Assembly: GCA_025024175.1 (NCBI GenBank)
Contig: QCXZ01000041.1
Location: 41,845,786 to 41,909,785 of the forward strand
Direction: 5' to 3'
Source: Rhyzopertha dominica
Taxonomy: Eukaryota; Arthropoda; Insecta; Coleoptera; Bostrichidae
Length of the DNA: 64,000 nucleotides
In this document: piece after piece, positions 45,261-57,565 of the stretch
How positions within the stretch are numbered: the stretch's first letter is position 1
Layout: the number at the start of each line of letters is the position of its first letter
Translations under genes and position numbers: made by a program
The notes under the pieces: generated by a model
What the model saw: the letters and a program-made list of their open reading frames with translations, nothing else
Told to the model about the DNA's origin: nothing
Databases searched by the model: none

Positions 45261-46593
45261 CGAGGCACGTTTTTTAAGTAAGTACCGTTTTGCGATTCCG
45301 CCGCCACAGCGCTACGGTCGGCGTTCCGCGCATGCGCGCTGGTTACCTACATCTCTTGTCTACGCACTGACGCCATTACAGTTTGATTCTTCATTGTATG
45401 CGTTGTTTACTGAGTGTTTAAGATGCCTCCGACAATCGTGAGTCCCGCCGATTGTGAAGTACGGGCTGTTATACGATTTCTTAGTGCTAAAGGCGTAAAA
45501 CCGATCGATATTCATCGTGAGATCTGTGAAGTTTACGACAAAACATTATGAGTGCTGGAATGGTAACGAAATGGGTGAGAGCATTTAAAGATGGCCACAC
45601 AAATGTGCATGATGAAGAATGGAGTGGGCGTCCTTCGATCGTTAATGAAGATTTGGTGCAGAACGTGAACGAAAAGGTGAGAGAAAACAGACGCTTTACA
45701 ATTTCATCATTGTGCGACTGCTTTCCTCAATATTCTCGTAGTGTTTTGTATCGCATTGTGACCGAGAACTTGAATTACCGGAAATTGTGTTCACGCTGTT
45801 TTCCGAAAATGTTGACGGATTTGCACAAAATCCAACGTTTAGGCAGTGCATTGACTTTCCTTGAGCGGTACCACAATGAAGGTGAAGATTTTTTAGACCA
45901 AATTGTTACTGGTGACGAAACATGGGTGGCCTACGTCACACCAGAATCGAAACAACAATCCATGGAATGGCGACATTCATCATCACCCAAAAAAGTGAAG
46001 TTTAAGCAAACAATTTCTGCCCGGAAAATCATGTGCACAGTTTTTTGGGACAGAAAAGGAGTACTGCTAGTGGAGTTTCTGCCTCGTAATGAGACAATCA
46101 ATGCAGCGTCTTATTGTAATAAGACATCGAACAATCTGCGTCGTGCAATCCAGAACAAAAGACGTGGCAAGTTGAGTAAGGGTATCGTTTTGCTGCATGA
46201 CAATGCCCGTCCACATGTGGCTAATCGGACCAAAGATCTCATCAAATCTTTTAAATGGGAAACTCTAGATCATCTTCCATACAGCCCTGATCTGGCGCCC
46301 AGCGACTACCATTTGTTCCTGCACTTGAAGAAACACCTGGGTGGTCAGCGTCTTCAAGACGATAACGAAGTCGAAACATTTGTGATACAGTGGTTAACAA
46401 GTCAGGCGGCAGAATTTTATGAGGAGGGTATTCAAAAACTGGTGCCACGTTATGACAAGTGCCTCAATATTCACGGAAATTATGTAGAAAAGTAGATTAA
46501 GGTACAGGCTTTCATGTAAGATAAAATTATTGCGATATCTTTGCACGTCTTTTTTTAATTCCAAAACGGTACTTACTTAAAAAACATGCCTCG
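45261..46593 (+). mobile_element. Nearly intact mariner transposon (1,333 bp)
   Basis: The inverted termini CGAGGCACGTTTTTTAAGTA (left) and CGAGGCATGTTTTTTAAGTA (right, inverted) continue through AGTACCGTTTTG, giving a 32-bp repeat with one mismatch. TA dinucleotides flank both ends (45,259-45,260 and 46,594-46,595), the standard mariner target duplication. Length is typical of the family. It sits inside an older pseudogene and is much younger than the relic at 6.7 kb. The copy looks recently active, disabled mainly by one frameshift in the transposase. Confidence 0.95.
45423..46495 (+). pseudogene. Mariner transposase with one frameshift
   Basis: Reading starts at ATG 45,423 (MPPTIVSPADCEVRAVIRF, the helix-turn-helix start) and runs 42 codons to a TGA at 45,549. 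The remaining 315 codons, including the second helix-turn-helix, continue in the next frame from 45,548, so one base is missing there. In the 315-aa part the catalytic residues are D123 (TGDETW), D218 (HDNARPH) and D253 (YSPDLAPSDYHLF). Exactly 34 residues lie between the last two, giving the mariner DD34D triad. The C-terminus ends NIHGNYVEK. Together it would be about 357 residues, near the family length of 345. No other defect was seen. Confidence 0.93.
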
Positions 46594-48003
46594 TACATTC
46601 TACGACGCACTTTCTTTTCTCGTTCAGAGCAAAATCCCTATCGCGGATAAGGTAGGAATGGCCACTCACCAGAAACTTTTGGTCGATTTTTTCAGAGATA
46701 CCTTTGGAAACCAGATAAATGAGGAACATTAAAATAATCTTATTCTTATTTTGCCATATGCAATTATCACTCCATATTACCAAATTCTTTCTTTTGTGAA
46801 AATTTGGATGCTTAATGACTTTTAGCAGACAGGAGGCTATTTCGTTCCACCTCTCCCAGTAATACACTCATCCCAGATGGACATAAACGCATCATTTATA
46901 TCGGATAAATGAACCCCAAAATTAAAACAAGACAACTGCCGACTGAACATGTCCGAATGACTTAGGGTCGGAATAAAAACACTTGTTCCAAATCAACTGA
47001 AATTATATTATCTTCACTATCTATACGTTGTGATTTTGTAATGTCGAAATTCATTGTGACTCTCGCTTTTTCTGCCTTACGAAGGTGCAATTCGAGATTT
47101 TGTGTCTCTATCTTTCTCTGTGGGTCATTAGACGAAATTGATCTGATCTTATTTTGATAAAGATCACATTTTGAACATGCATCTGACCTAGGTCGCCCAA
47201 ATCTGAGATTTGGGAAGTCCTTCTTAAATACTAGTGTGTAATACTTATAAGTAACCGTTGAATTAGGTTATTTCTTATTGAACGCCAAAAACATGCGATT
47301 TTGATTTAAATCTGGGCTCAGGAATTCCTTTACTGATTTATTGCCACTGTAGTGATTTTGCTCACGAGGAAAGCTCTCAATATGATCCCTGACTTGCTGG
47401 CGCAGTTCTGCAGATACTTATTTGTTTTTGTCCCTTTAGCACGCTGATCTGTAATCGTAGTCTGTCCTGTTCTCTTTTTTTCAACAAGTACCTGTACTTT
47501 CTTATGGCTTAGTGCAAATATACTCGAAAATGTCTTTCGACAAACTTGTACATGCACTCCACTACCATTACGAAGAGTATAAGTAATGATACCTTGTCTA
47601 CGACTTTGTTCTGGAGTATCATATGTGCCGTGTCTCCTGCGGTTTATGGGTATAACTTGAATTAGCCCCAAAAAAAAAGTACTNTGCTTATTGTAATTAG
47701 CAGCTTCATAATATTGACGAAATAATGAGTTTCTTTGGCCAATATTTACAAAAACATGGTATCTACAACAAAAGCGCAACATGAGTTTGTTTCTTTCCAT
47801 ATTTAAAGATTACGAGTGCGTATTCAACAGTAGGTGGATTTTTAGCAGGCACAATGACATCCTTGTAATTTGTGTGTTGCACACCACTTTTTTTGCATCT
47901 TTTTCTTTCTTTTCTAATACTCTCCACACCTTTTCGGCGTCTTTTTACAGCTGTATTGTTTAATTTAACACTACCATTTGCCTCCATTTTGCATATTAAC
48001 AAT
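46594..48003 (-). pseudogene. Multicopy arthropod transposase-like pseudogene, main part
   Basis: The minus-strand order is a basic N-terminus (RKERKRCKKSGVQHTNYKD, about 47,880), then RRRHGTYDTPEQSRRQGIIT and VCRKTFSSIFALSHKKVQVL (47,500-47,640), EFLSPDLNQNRMFLAFNKK, FGRPRSDACSKCDLY (a Cys pair), LRKAEKARVTMNFDI with a downstream DSEDNIISVDLEQV, and finally NLVIWSDNCIWQNKN with SGHSYLIRDRDFALNEK. The SDNC..QNKN and GHSY..DRDFA blocks are typical of a large arthropod family often annotated with a DUF7869-type domain and thought to be transposon-derived. Several frameshifts and stops break it. The family name is from memory and should be checked. Confidence 0.6.
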
Positions 48004-49485
48004 GTACTAGTTTTGGCACTTAGACCCTTTCTACGCTTAAGAGACGTGCGTGCTTAAACCGTACGCGGTTTTTGCCGTCACTATACGAAACCTGCTAAAG
48101 CCTAGGCACATAGACCCCTTTTGTATGTTATTGGCGTTGGCATACACGTGTTACCTGAAATTTGCTACAAATGGCACTTAAACCCTTTTGAATTTCCACT
48201 CTTCAATTAAAACCAGGTCATTTTAATATCGTTCTGGAAAAACCTCAAGTAAAGAACTATAGCTGTCCTGCAATATTTTTATATATTTATACATACATAT
48301 ATACATATCTGATCCTCAGTACTAAACTACTGTACCTTTTTTTTTAATTCTGTCGGCTCTATTCATGTGGAGGTCAAGTTAAACCAGCTGCTAAGTACGG
48401 TGAAGTTGATACTTGAAATAAAAGCGAAGGTAGCGTTATATATACAAGATGTCTCTTACAAATACAAACAATATTTGAATTATTTGGACATAAGCGATTC
48501 ATCGAAACGTAACTATATATCTGTAATAATAGATATACAGTTCCGCCTCAGTTTGGAGGAATATCAAAACGTTCGACGATTAGCAATCAGTATGCGTATT
48601 GATTTTAATTGTGAAAATAATTATTATAAGAATGGTCAGAAATATAAGTATAGGTGCATAGACTTAACGATGCATCACTAATTCGTTTAGTTTTGATTTT
48701 AAGAAAGACCCAAGACACTTATCTTACTTAAATTTAAATGGGAAAAATGGTGACCTTTTGCCATGAAAATTTACGCCTGCAATGATTTATGTATGACGGC
48801 TGAAGAAAATTTTCTTTACAGTAATTTGCCATATGTAGGTACAAGCGCCATTTATTGATATTGCTGTGGTATTTTTTCGTTGATGAGCTAACGTTACCCT
48901 GTTTAAGTGTTTGGGACAAATCACTTAGTTATCAAAGATAGAGATAAAGACGTACGAGAACACGGTTTGGCAGATGCTCACTGGTAATGAAGCATTGTTT
49001 TTCTGCTACTCATATATGATCTCGTTAGTTGTACGCTGTCATCAGTTATTGCATCATATTACTTTAATCACACCTGGTTATATGGATAATGTTGTATAAG
49101 CAACGTTTTAAGGTTCACATTATATGAAATTAAGGAAATTGTAGAAATTCGTTTACTATTCAGGAAAAATTACTATTAAATCGACTAGAGCAGTTGCTGC
49201 TCCTTAAAAGAATTTAGAATCTTTTGGAATACAAATATGAAATCGCAGAACAAAAATTTTCGAACGTTAATTATGAAGTACTTAATTTGGATCGCGAAAA
49301 CAATGATACCCATGAATAGTACATTACTCGACTACAGCTCATCCAATAAATCTGAAATCACTGTTATCTATAAATATTTTTTATTTGCCTTGTCGCTTTG
49401 GAGCGCTTCCAGATTTATGTACGTCACTCCGGTATTTCCAAACTACATTATCGCATCTACACTGCCTCGCTTATTTAAAGTCTAA
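48004..49485. other. No gene recognised
   Basis: AT-rich DNA. The 104-codon plus-strand ORF at 48,367-48,681 is Lys/Tyr/Asn-rich without a domain and is probably chance. Confidence 0.4.
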
Positions 49486-49880
49486 ACCCGTTTCCCTGCA
49501 ATTTCCTTATTAAAACTATCGGCGCGTCAATTTTAGTCTTGTTAATTTTCCGAGTTATCTGGGAAATTTATTCGCAGCACAGGTTGTTGATGAATCCGTG
49601 ATTAGAGTTTAAGATTAATGATCGCGTACGATTTTTTCGATAATGGCAATTAATGCATTATAACCATAAATCAGTTTTGACCCACTTCACAGCTCGTGCA
49701 GCTGTAATAGGAGGAGTGCGATAAAAAGCTATACATTACGTAGTGTGATTCATAAACGTCAGTTAAAAGTCAAACGCGTTCATTAAATTAAGCACGCGAT
49801 TGGATGCATCATTTGTGGNTATCAGCTCACGCTCGTGCATTATTGCTTATCCTTAATACGCTCTGAATGGTTAATTCAAT
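49486..49880. promoter_or_regulatory. Enhancer-like block
   Basis: A less repetitive, GC-richer non-coding stretch with many ATTA/TAAT cores and TTAATGATCGCG-like sequence, ending in a run at 49,730-49,880. Resembles the other putative conserved blocks. Confidence 0.2.
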
Positions 49881-50006
49881 GAGAGTGCATTATATCAAAA
49901 CTGAACTCGTAATATAACATATTTCCGAAATTCCTTTTAATAAACATCTTTGCCGTTAATGTAAATTCTGTAAATAACACACTGTAAACAATTCTAAAGA
50001 CTAAGT

Positions 50007-50085
50007 AAGAATTTAGATGGCAATGCCACCTGTCAGCATTACACTGACATGATGACAAAGCAACCTAGCTGCCTTGCCATCTACA
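50007..50085. repeat. Short repeat R1, copy 1
   Basis: About 70 bases starting TAAGAATTTAGATGGCAATG are repeated in inverted orientation at 57,494-57,565 with few differences (both contain GTCAGCATTACACTGACATG). In this copy GATGGCAA and TTGCCATC form short inverted ends, suggesting a tiny MITE. Confidence 0.75.
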
Positions 50086-50107
50086 TCCTTACTTACATCA
50101 TACCATT

Positions 50108-50252
50108 GCTCTGGTATATAGGCAAAACCAGTTCTATGCCGTGCTGTCTGCACTAGACCTAAACTGCACTGATGAGCAATAATGACAGCGAAATAGATCT
50201 AACTGCAGTTGGTTGTGGTGCAGACAGCACAGCATACACATGCATTTTAATT
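50108..50252. repeat. Hairpin repeat R2, copy 1
   Basis: A 145-base unit with internal inverted arms (CCGTGCTGTCTGCAC against GTGCAGACAGCACAGC). A diverged direct copy lies at 56,968-57,112. No coding capacity. Confidence 0.8.
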
Positions 50253-50329
50253 CTAAAGACTGGTAGATGATCAAATTAGGTGTATTAGAACCTTTATAAA
50301 CATCATAACATTACTTTCGTGTGTTAATA

Positions 50330-50996
50330 TTTCATCCTCTAGCTTGAATGATGTGATGCATTTTCCTGGCAATACTTCTTGGGGAATTCTGATCTATTCT
50401 CCCAAACAGTTATGTCGGAAGCTAGATTTATAGCATGCATACATAGTTTTTTGAGATAATCAATAATCGCTTTGTAGGTACTTAGTCAATCTAGCAATTC
50501 AATNTCTACGTCCTGGAAGCACCGCATTATTGGATCACCTGCATACCCTGCATCATTATTATGCATTTGTCAGCATATTGTAGAAAATGTTCATGAATTA
50601 GGTTGCGGATATATCATTCAGCATCCATCCTTAAACTCATATCGATGAGTGTTGTACGACTGTCCCATCTAAATCCACCCTATAGCTTAATGAATGACCA
50701 CCAAAGCTCGCATTTAAGGTTAGATTACATTCTGCCAAATGTGTTTTCTATATATTCTATATACTGAATTAAGTCCATCTAGCTTCGAAAGTTGCATTGT
50801 CTCATCTGCAAAACAGTTTGTTCCAATCCAAACATGTATCTTGGTCAACGTATAACGTGGGAAAAGCATCCGATTGAATTTGAAAATAACTGGCCTCCTT
50901 TGTTAGATCTTCCTTAGCTGAAGAAGCGATTATAACAGCTTTTAGCTCTTTTAAGTGTGATATCTTAGCTAACCGAAAACGCCGAATTAAAAACAA
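50330..50996 (-). pseudogene. Decayed Tc1/mariner-like transposase
   Basis: Minus-strand pieces in order: FADETM-like first catalytic block near 50,805, a GG...DLDGTV segment, ERYIRNLIHEHFLQYADKCI near 50,550-50,640, and RIDQNSPRSIARKMHH near 50,350-50,400. These match the middle and end of a Tc1-like DDE transposase. Frames change repeatedly and one N interrupts the sequence, so family placement is only approximate. Confidence 0.5.
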
Positions 50997-53800
50997 TATA
51001 CCATAAATGCCATTCTAACATAAAAAAACCAGACGAAAGAGCAATTATTGTTGATACCAACATGCACTTTGCTAATGCACAGTCCTCGTGGTGGCCAATT
51101 CTTTTAGTCGCCTATAGATCTATATAGTAGCATGCTAAATGCAATGTATTCGTAAGTTATTATGATGCATTTAGAACTTTACACTTTTAGACAATGGGTA
51201 TAAAAATACGAGATGGATTTTTTGCATTATATTTTTGTATTGTATGCAATCCACGGTACTTAAGGTTCGTAATATTTTCATATTTTTTTAGTCGTGCAAA
51301 ATTGTATTTGCTACTTTTTAAAAAAGGTTGGACTAATTGAGTAAAAAGGAATACAGAGAAATGTCCTGTCAGCTGCAAATCTTATAGAAATGTGCCTAAG
51401 TAATAACATAGGCCTAATGTTATTTAGGACGGTGCAAATTCCTTGGCACAGATGGCATAGTAAACGAATACGCAAATATTCTGTAGTATATGTGCAGAAA
51501 AAAAAACATTTTTCACATAAAGGGCGTTCATAAAAAAACGACTCGGTAAACTGATAATGGTATTTGTCGTCGAAACGTATGTCGTTTGAACTGAATGAAC
51601 TGTCACTTCTATCGATTATCAAGCGAACTTCGGTTATGTTCTGCAGAGTGCGATCGCGTTAGTAAGAGGAAACCATGGCTTGCTTGACCCGTTTTTTATG
51701 AATGTCTGTTATCATCAATTCATTTAGACACAAACGGTGCCTGATATAAAAGCGACATAGGTAAAAAAATAACAATAACAGATGACCATATCCAAAATGT
51801 GAATAGACCCTTTGTAAAAAAAGTGAACAATTCTTTAAATGTAGAGTTTGTTTAAAATAAAAATAGTCATAATTTTATATACACACTTGCTCATAAGTGC
51901 TGACTTTGAATGGTCTAGGCTCCTAATTAATATTACTTCATTGATTTTATGTATAACTATTTTACGAACTATTTTATAAGAGTTATAAAAGTAAAGATTA
52001 AATTCTTTAGTCAGCGTTTTGCTGCTTGTTCCCCAGAAAGTAATCCTACTTCAAATACATGTCTAAAAGGGTTGTCAGGATTAAGGTGCAACCTTTTATA
52101 TATTTAAAGCAACAGGATAGATAAAGTATAATCCATTTAGGGTAAGACTATAAAACTCCGAACTTGAGAGTGGCGAACAATAGGTGGTACTCGTTTGCGT
52201 CTGAAAATGTCAGCTACATCTTGACGATATGTTCTTCTACTATATTAAAAGTGAAATGTTTCTTGTCAGTTCGTGTGATACATTCCGTAACATTTTTGCT
52301 GCAGCACTTGATTACGTTAAAGTAAACAATAATTTAACATAACACTAATTCTGTTGATATTAATGCGTTGCTGGATTGCGAATAATTCACTTTTGACAAG
52401 TCTGAAAATGAATAGACGATGGATTTACTATTTTGCACATTTCTTAAGTTATCACGAGTATATAGTTGATAACAACTGATATATATTTTTAAAATGAATT
52501 TTCATGTGTAGTTCATAGCACCAATTTACTTGCTTCATGGTCCGGGAAAATTGCCGTACTAGAAAAGTAGCCAAAATGCTGCGAGCTATATGAAATTGTA
52601 CTTTCAGGGTTAGGGAAAACTTCATTTGTTTAATTTTTGCTTGAGCGTAATTACCTTAAAGTTGTGAGTTGTTGTAATATTATGCTTAAGAGACAGCAGT
52701 GACATTAATAATTTTATTACTAAAGGAAGAAATTTAATTTGACCGTTAATTATTTGTTTAAAAAACATCAACTGCAAGTATGGCGTGTTAGCTATGACAA
52801 TAACTGTAATTGTGTAATATTTATCTACTGGACAACGGAAGAAAATTTGAACGTTATCTGATTTACGTTATTCAATTTTTAAATGGAGCATACATAAATC
52901 TAGGGTAAAAAGTAATCTCTAGATCATTATCTTAGGCAGACTGTTTCGCTTTCCTGCAGAAGCCATCACGGTAGGCTAGTTCCACTTTAGCTTGAGCAAT
53001 TAGTGTTCATTGACTTGGCTATAAGGTATATATTGGTAATAGTGAAAATCCGAAGTGCTAGGCGAGCGATGAACATTACCTTGTTACTGGATAACAGTTT
53101 ATTAATACTACATTTTTCTTGTAATAAATATTTCAACGTTTATTCATTAATTATTAAAGAAAGATATATTTACAGCAGTGTTTCGGAAAAATTATAAATT
53201 TAGTTACTCGGATCATTAAACAATTGAATATTTGCCAAGCGATAATATCACGTGTTAGCTCCATTCATTAATGGTTATAGTTGACTACTATAAAAGAAGC
53301 ACGTTATTTTTTAAGAACATACCGGCCCATCTTATACCATTATTCATGANTCTTCCTTTTCCTGGTTGGATCTGGAACTCGCTCCATTCTAGTAATCAAT
53401 CAAATCTATTCAGTATAGTTGCACCCACGATCTTGCCTTTCGTACCAAACAATTAGATCCTGCGTATGGAGCGCGGGTGATTACAGTCTGATTAAAAAGG
53501 GGCGATGCACGTTAAGTGAACAATTCCTTGGTTATTCTAACGCCGGCACGTATGTCGGTGCACGTTATCTACAGACTGCACAACGGCTTCAGATTCTGTT
53601 CTAAATCCAGTTAAAGATAGCTAAAGATAGACGGTGACCAAACTAAAAATCACCGTTCCATCTGGGACGGTGTTGCCTATTTGAGAGGCTTCCAGGGAAT
53701 TCAAAAGGGTGGGTGAGGTGAAAATACCAATTAAATGTGCGCTGGTATATTTAGATAATATGGTTTGTCAGTACAGTGGTGTATTTTACTCAATACCGCA
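50997..53800. other. No gene recognised
   Basis: AT-rich DNA with short ORFs only. GC-richer patches at 51,530-51,700 and 53,440-53,700 may be decayed repeat or regulatory sequence, but no specific signal was identified. Confidence 0.4.
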
Positions 53801-53809
53801 TCCTATACA

Positions 53810-54720
53810 GGGTGTCCCGAAATTTAACCATGGATTCTATGACTAAAAATAAGATTTATATAAACGTAGTCTCGTAAATGCTTGGTTTTCAAGAGGTTTC
53901 AGGGTGTGAATGGATCAGAAAGCCAATAACTTTTTTTTGGAACAGCTATTTTGAAAATATTGATTGTATTTAGCATGTAATGATATGTTTGTAGGGTACA
54001 TAAGTGGCTTCAATTTAAAGACTGTAGCTTAGATATCACTATCAGTTAACCTAAAACACTTTTTTTTGTTTTTGTCATAACTTTTTATACAGACGGATTT
54101 TCGATAATCTGACCCAGCTGTCTTAGACAACCATTCAAAATAAACAAAAATAGTACTCTTTTTTTATATGTCTAAAAGTATACAGCTTCGTCAGGAAATG
54201 AGAACAAAGATTTCTACCTTGAAAGAAGCACAAAGTAATCATCAAGTAGACATCATAGTAAAAGGGCATCAAGAAACAAAAGCTTGTTTACTTTGTTATC
54301 TTTGTTATCTACAACGAAAAGGAGTTTCTTTGGCGATTTATTTATTCTTTCTGTATCGGGATAATGACTATTACAAACTTTGGAAACTTTGCTAATCACG
54401 AATGATTTTACGAACAGCGAGCTAACTGACATACACTTCATTTATGGATTGTGTAATGGAAGAGCGTTAACTGGTCAAAGGGAATATCAACGCAGATATC
54501 CAAGCAGGAGGCAGCCAGGAAGACAAATATTTCTACAATACACAGGAATTTAATGGAGGCATAATCTTCTAAAAGACTGCGTGGTCAAGGAAGACCACAA
54601 ACAAACTTTATTTTAGAATCATTTCGAAAACTATCCTAGAACGAGCCTGAGAGCAGTAGAAAGAGTAACTACCGTCCAAAGACAACAGTAATGAAAATTT
54701 CTGATATTTATTTCTTGAAA
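53810..54720 (+). mobile_element. DNA-transposon fragment with HTH-type N-terminus
   Basis: Starts with CAGGGTGTCCCGAAATTTA (53,811-53,829), a typical terminal sequence of arthropod DNA elements. Near 54,480-54,660 frames give REYQRRYPSRRQPGRQIF, then VKEDHKQTLF and NYPRTSLRAVERVTT. This matches the YRERFPNRRHP...GRPR...TS-R motif set of a transposase DNA-binding region common in insects (DUF4817-type, name from memory). No catalytic part or right terminus was found, so it is a left-end fragment. Confidence 0.5.
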
Positions 54721-56335
54721 ATTAACTAGTGTTCATGTTACAGCTTGGAAAAATGCTGCAAGTTCACTATCACAGCGCTTTTAAGCTCTCGCGCTGGCCT
54801 TCCACCATAAAGACCTTATTATGCTCTTAATACATTAATAACTATTAACAAATGCTTCAAAATGACACGTATGTTTAATGAGCATTTCAGAAAATCTGAA
54901 TATTTTCATCGTTTTCCAAATGATTCTTTATCAGATGTGACAACGCCGCTTAGATATAATTTGCGACACTTCATTCCGGACACTGGGATTACTGTGTTAT
55001 TTGACTGGGTTTTAAATAACTTGCAGTTGCGTTTATTTTCACTCTCGCGTAAGTTCACGGTGACAATCGCTGACGTAATTTCAGAGGTGGAATTATTTTG
55101 TCATCATTGTGTGCCAAACGTGTCTCCACGTCTGCAATGTAGTACAATTATTTTTGTCAAATGTTAGGTATCTGGTATTTAACACGTGATTAGAAAAGAT
55201 GTTATAAAATGTAACAAAACAATGCACCGATATATCTGAACGTAAGTTCATGTTAAAATATTTATGTCAACACATACCTATAAGCATTGAATATAAAGAA
55301 ATCGCACAACAGGTTTTGTTTCCCTTTTACATCGAAATAAAGGATTTGTTCAGTTTACTAAGATGTTAGTATTGTCAAAAAATTTTATTTGTAGCTATAA
55401 AAAATTATTTAAAGGCAACAAACTTTTTTTGCGCAAAAAAAGTTTGTTTTCAGAAGTAACGTGTTATCACTGGCAACAAAAACGATATTTTTTACAGTAA
55501 CCTATAATTTGTTTATGTCTGTATTAGTTACAATAACAATTTTTTTGTTGCATGAGCATGTTTATATATTTAACGTTAATAAAGTGGCTGATGACCTATT
55601 AGTTTTTCCAACACTTAAGTGTACAAATATCACAATATTTATGGAGACAAATTCATAGCTGTTAATGTAATGAATTATGTTTAACGATCTGACTGTTTGG
55701 ATGCACTTTGTTTGCAGAGTTTTATTGCATAGCTCTGATGATCGCTTCAATCATATAACTGTGATCTCCGCACTATACTGAGTTCAGATCTCTAAGAGGT
55801 CTGCGACTGATACATCCATTATAATTTATCAACAATGCATTTTACTGTACTATGGTGGACCTTCGAAACGCTGTGGTTGGCTAGAAGTGTCATCGAGTAT
55901 ATAACAATAATTTGTTGTCTTTAATATATNTGTTATTTGCGGTAACAAAGTTGAATTTAGTAGTAACAACAATTAGATTTTTGCAAACCCAAACAACTAG
56001 CAAGAAAATGTTTGATATTTACAACAAATAAATCTTTACTACAACAAATAGAAATTTGTTGTTGTTACAATCAATTTTCTTTTCTGTGTAAAATTTGGAT
56101 AAGTGTAAAAGGTATATATATGGTATATATAAAGTAACCATAAAATTTCTTTATAGAAACTGACTAGACTTGAAAGAATAGTGGTTTCTGAATTATTTAA
56201 AATATTGGATACGTGGATCAGCTAACTGATGTACTAAGAAGTTATGATTACTTCACGAATATTTTTCATGCAGTTAAATAGCACATTATTCTATTCTAAG
56301 TAATGAAAAACATTTCTAAAATTCCCGCTGTTGAT
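54721..56335. other. No gene recognised; AACAACAA-rich tracts
   Basis: AT-rich. The 101-codon ORF at 54,862-55,167 lacks recognisable features. From 55,900 to 56,080 there are repeated TTTGTTGT/ACAACAAA tracts. Confidence 0.4.
55417..55448. repeat. Perfect 32-bp palindrome
   Basis: AACAAAC, seven T, GCGC, seven A, GTTTGTT: fully self-complementary with no spacer. Isolated; no repeat family recognised around it. Confidence 0.95.
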
Positions 56336-56339
56336 TGTC

Positions 56340-56825
56340 ACTGTATACAGCAATTGGAAGCAAATTTGTTATGAATCTGTGAGGTGGAATTGGAACATTG
56401 TAACAAAACTTGTGTAATTCGAATTGTGACAGGTTTGGAAGTTAGAGAAGGCTGTCTAAGAATAAAGCGGCGAGCCGCGTTCGGCAAAGGAAAGTATGAA
56501 TCCAGAACTTTAGCAACCGTAAACTTTTCTTAATTTTTGAACGTTCTTCAAACTCAGCGGACAGCAAGCGGATATATAAGTAAACTCACCACATTGAGCA
56601 ATAATGCGCACGTATTCAGACGCAGGAATCTCTTTATATCGATCATCATCCTCGAATGGTTCGCGCAAATATCAATTATATAAAAATGTTGACAAAGAAG
56701 GTAGCTTCCCTAATTGTACTCGAGAGCGTTCGTTTCCCCACGTCATATATTTCAACAAGCGCTGCCCTCCCCAAATATCTTTTTATTAATGCCATTTCCG
56801 AGCATAATCTGTACATTTCCAACAG
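56340..56825 (+). repeat. Dispersed repeat R3, copy 1
   Basis: Starting CAATTGGAAGCAAATTTGTT, it aligns in direct orientation with 59,100-59,580 over nearly its whole length, roughly 80 percent identical by eye with small indels. The best-conserved part includes CCCTCCCCAAATATCTTTTT. An ORF crosses both copies (LPKYLFINA shared), but the differences are mostly amino-acid-changing, so coding function is unlikely. Confidence 0.85.
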
Positions 56826-56967
56826 AAATATTCACTATAAAGAAGGCTACCGCCCAAATATTCTTTTAGTACTTATGATATTATTTACTCTAGTAGAACA
56901 GTAAATGGCGATTGCGTTAACGCGAAATACTTCTTGAAGGAAGTGACCTATAATCATACTAAAAGCT

Positions 56968-57112
56968 TTTGGTATATGGGAAAAACCAGTTCTAAGCCAT
57001 GTTGTCTGCACTAGTCCTAAACTACACTGACGAGCTATAATAATAGGGAAACGGATCTGTCTGTAGTGGGTTGCGGTGCAGACAGCATAGCACAGACGTG
57101 CAATTTAATTAT
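56968..57112. repeat. Hairpin repeat R2, copy 2
   Basis: Direct, diverged copy of the unit at 50,108-50,252, sharing AAAACCAGTTCTA, TGTCTGCACTAG and GGTGCAGACAGCA. Confidence 0.8.
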
Positions 57113-57493
57113 TTACGTTAATTTTACTTTAATTATTTCGTTAAAACGATGAATTTTAATTCATAGTAATAAATATCGGATCACCTGATTTATGTTGTCA
57201 AATAACAATTTTGTATTTGTTGCAGGTGAGTGTCGACTATTGTGCAGCCTAAGTATGTTTCTTAACTCAGGTAAGTAGACAACGAGTGCAAAATATTCTT
57301 CAGGGTTATACTTGGCCAGAACTAATTTATATATATTTTATGATTGTTTCCAAAAATACCTTTCCTTATTGGTATTTACTAGAATTTCACTAAACTTTCT
57401 TAAATAGATCTGTACCTAACTGTACTCTACATTCTTCTTGATGCTTTGAATCTATTTCACAGTTTTTGCCATAATAAGCTACTAAAATGCATT

Positions 57494-57565
57494 AAGGCAG
57501 CTAGGTGGCTTTGTCATCATGTCAGTGTAATGCTGACAGATGGCATTGCCATCCTAAATTCTTAT
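57494..57565. repeat. Short repeat R1, copy 2 (inverted)
   Basis: Reverse complement matches 50,007-50,075 with only a few differences. Confidence 0.75.

Noticed and set aside
45423..45551. Programmed frameshifting or reinitiation in the mariner
   Set aside because: The stop and next start overlap as ATGA, but mariners normally have one ORF, so a simple one-base deletion is far more likely.
48367..48681. 104-codon plus-strand ORF
   Set aside because: Composition follows local AT bias; no recognisable motif.
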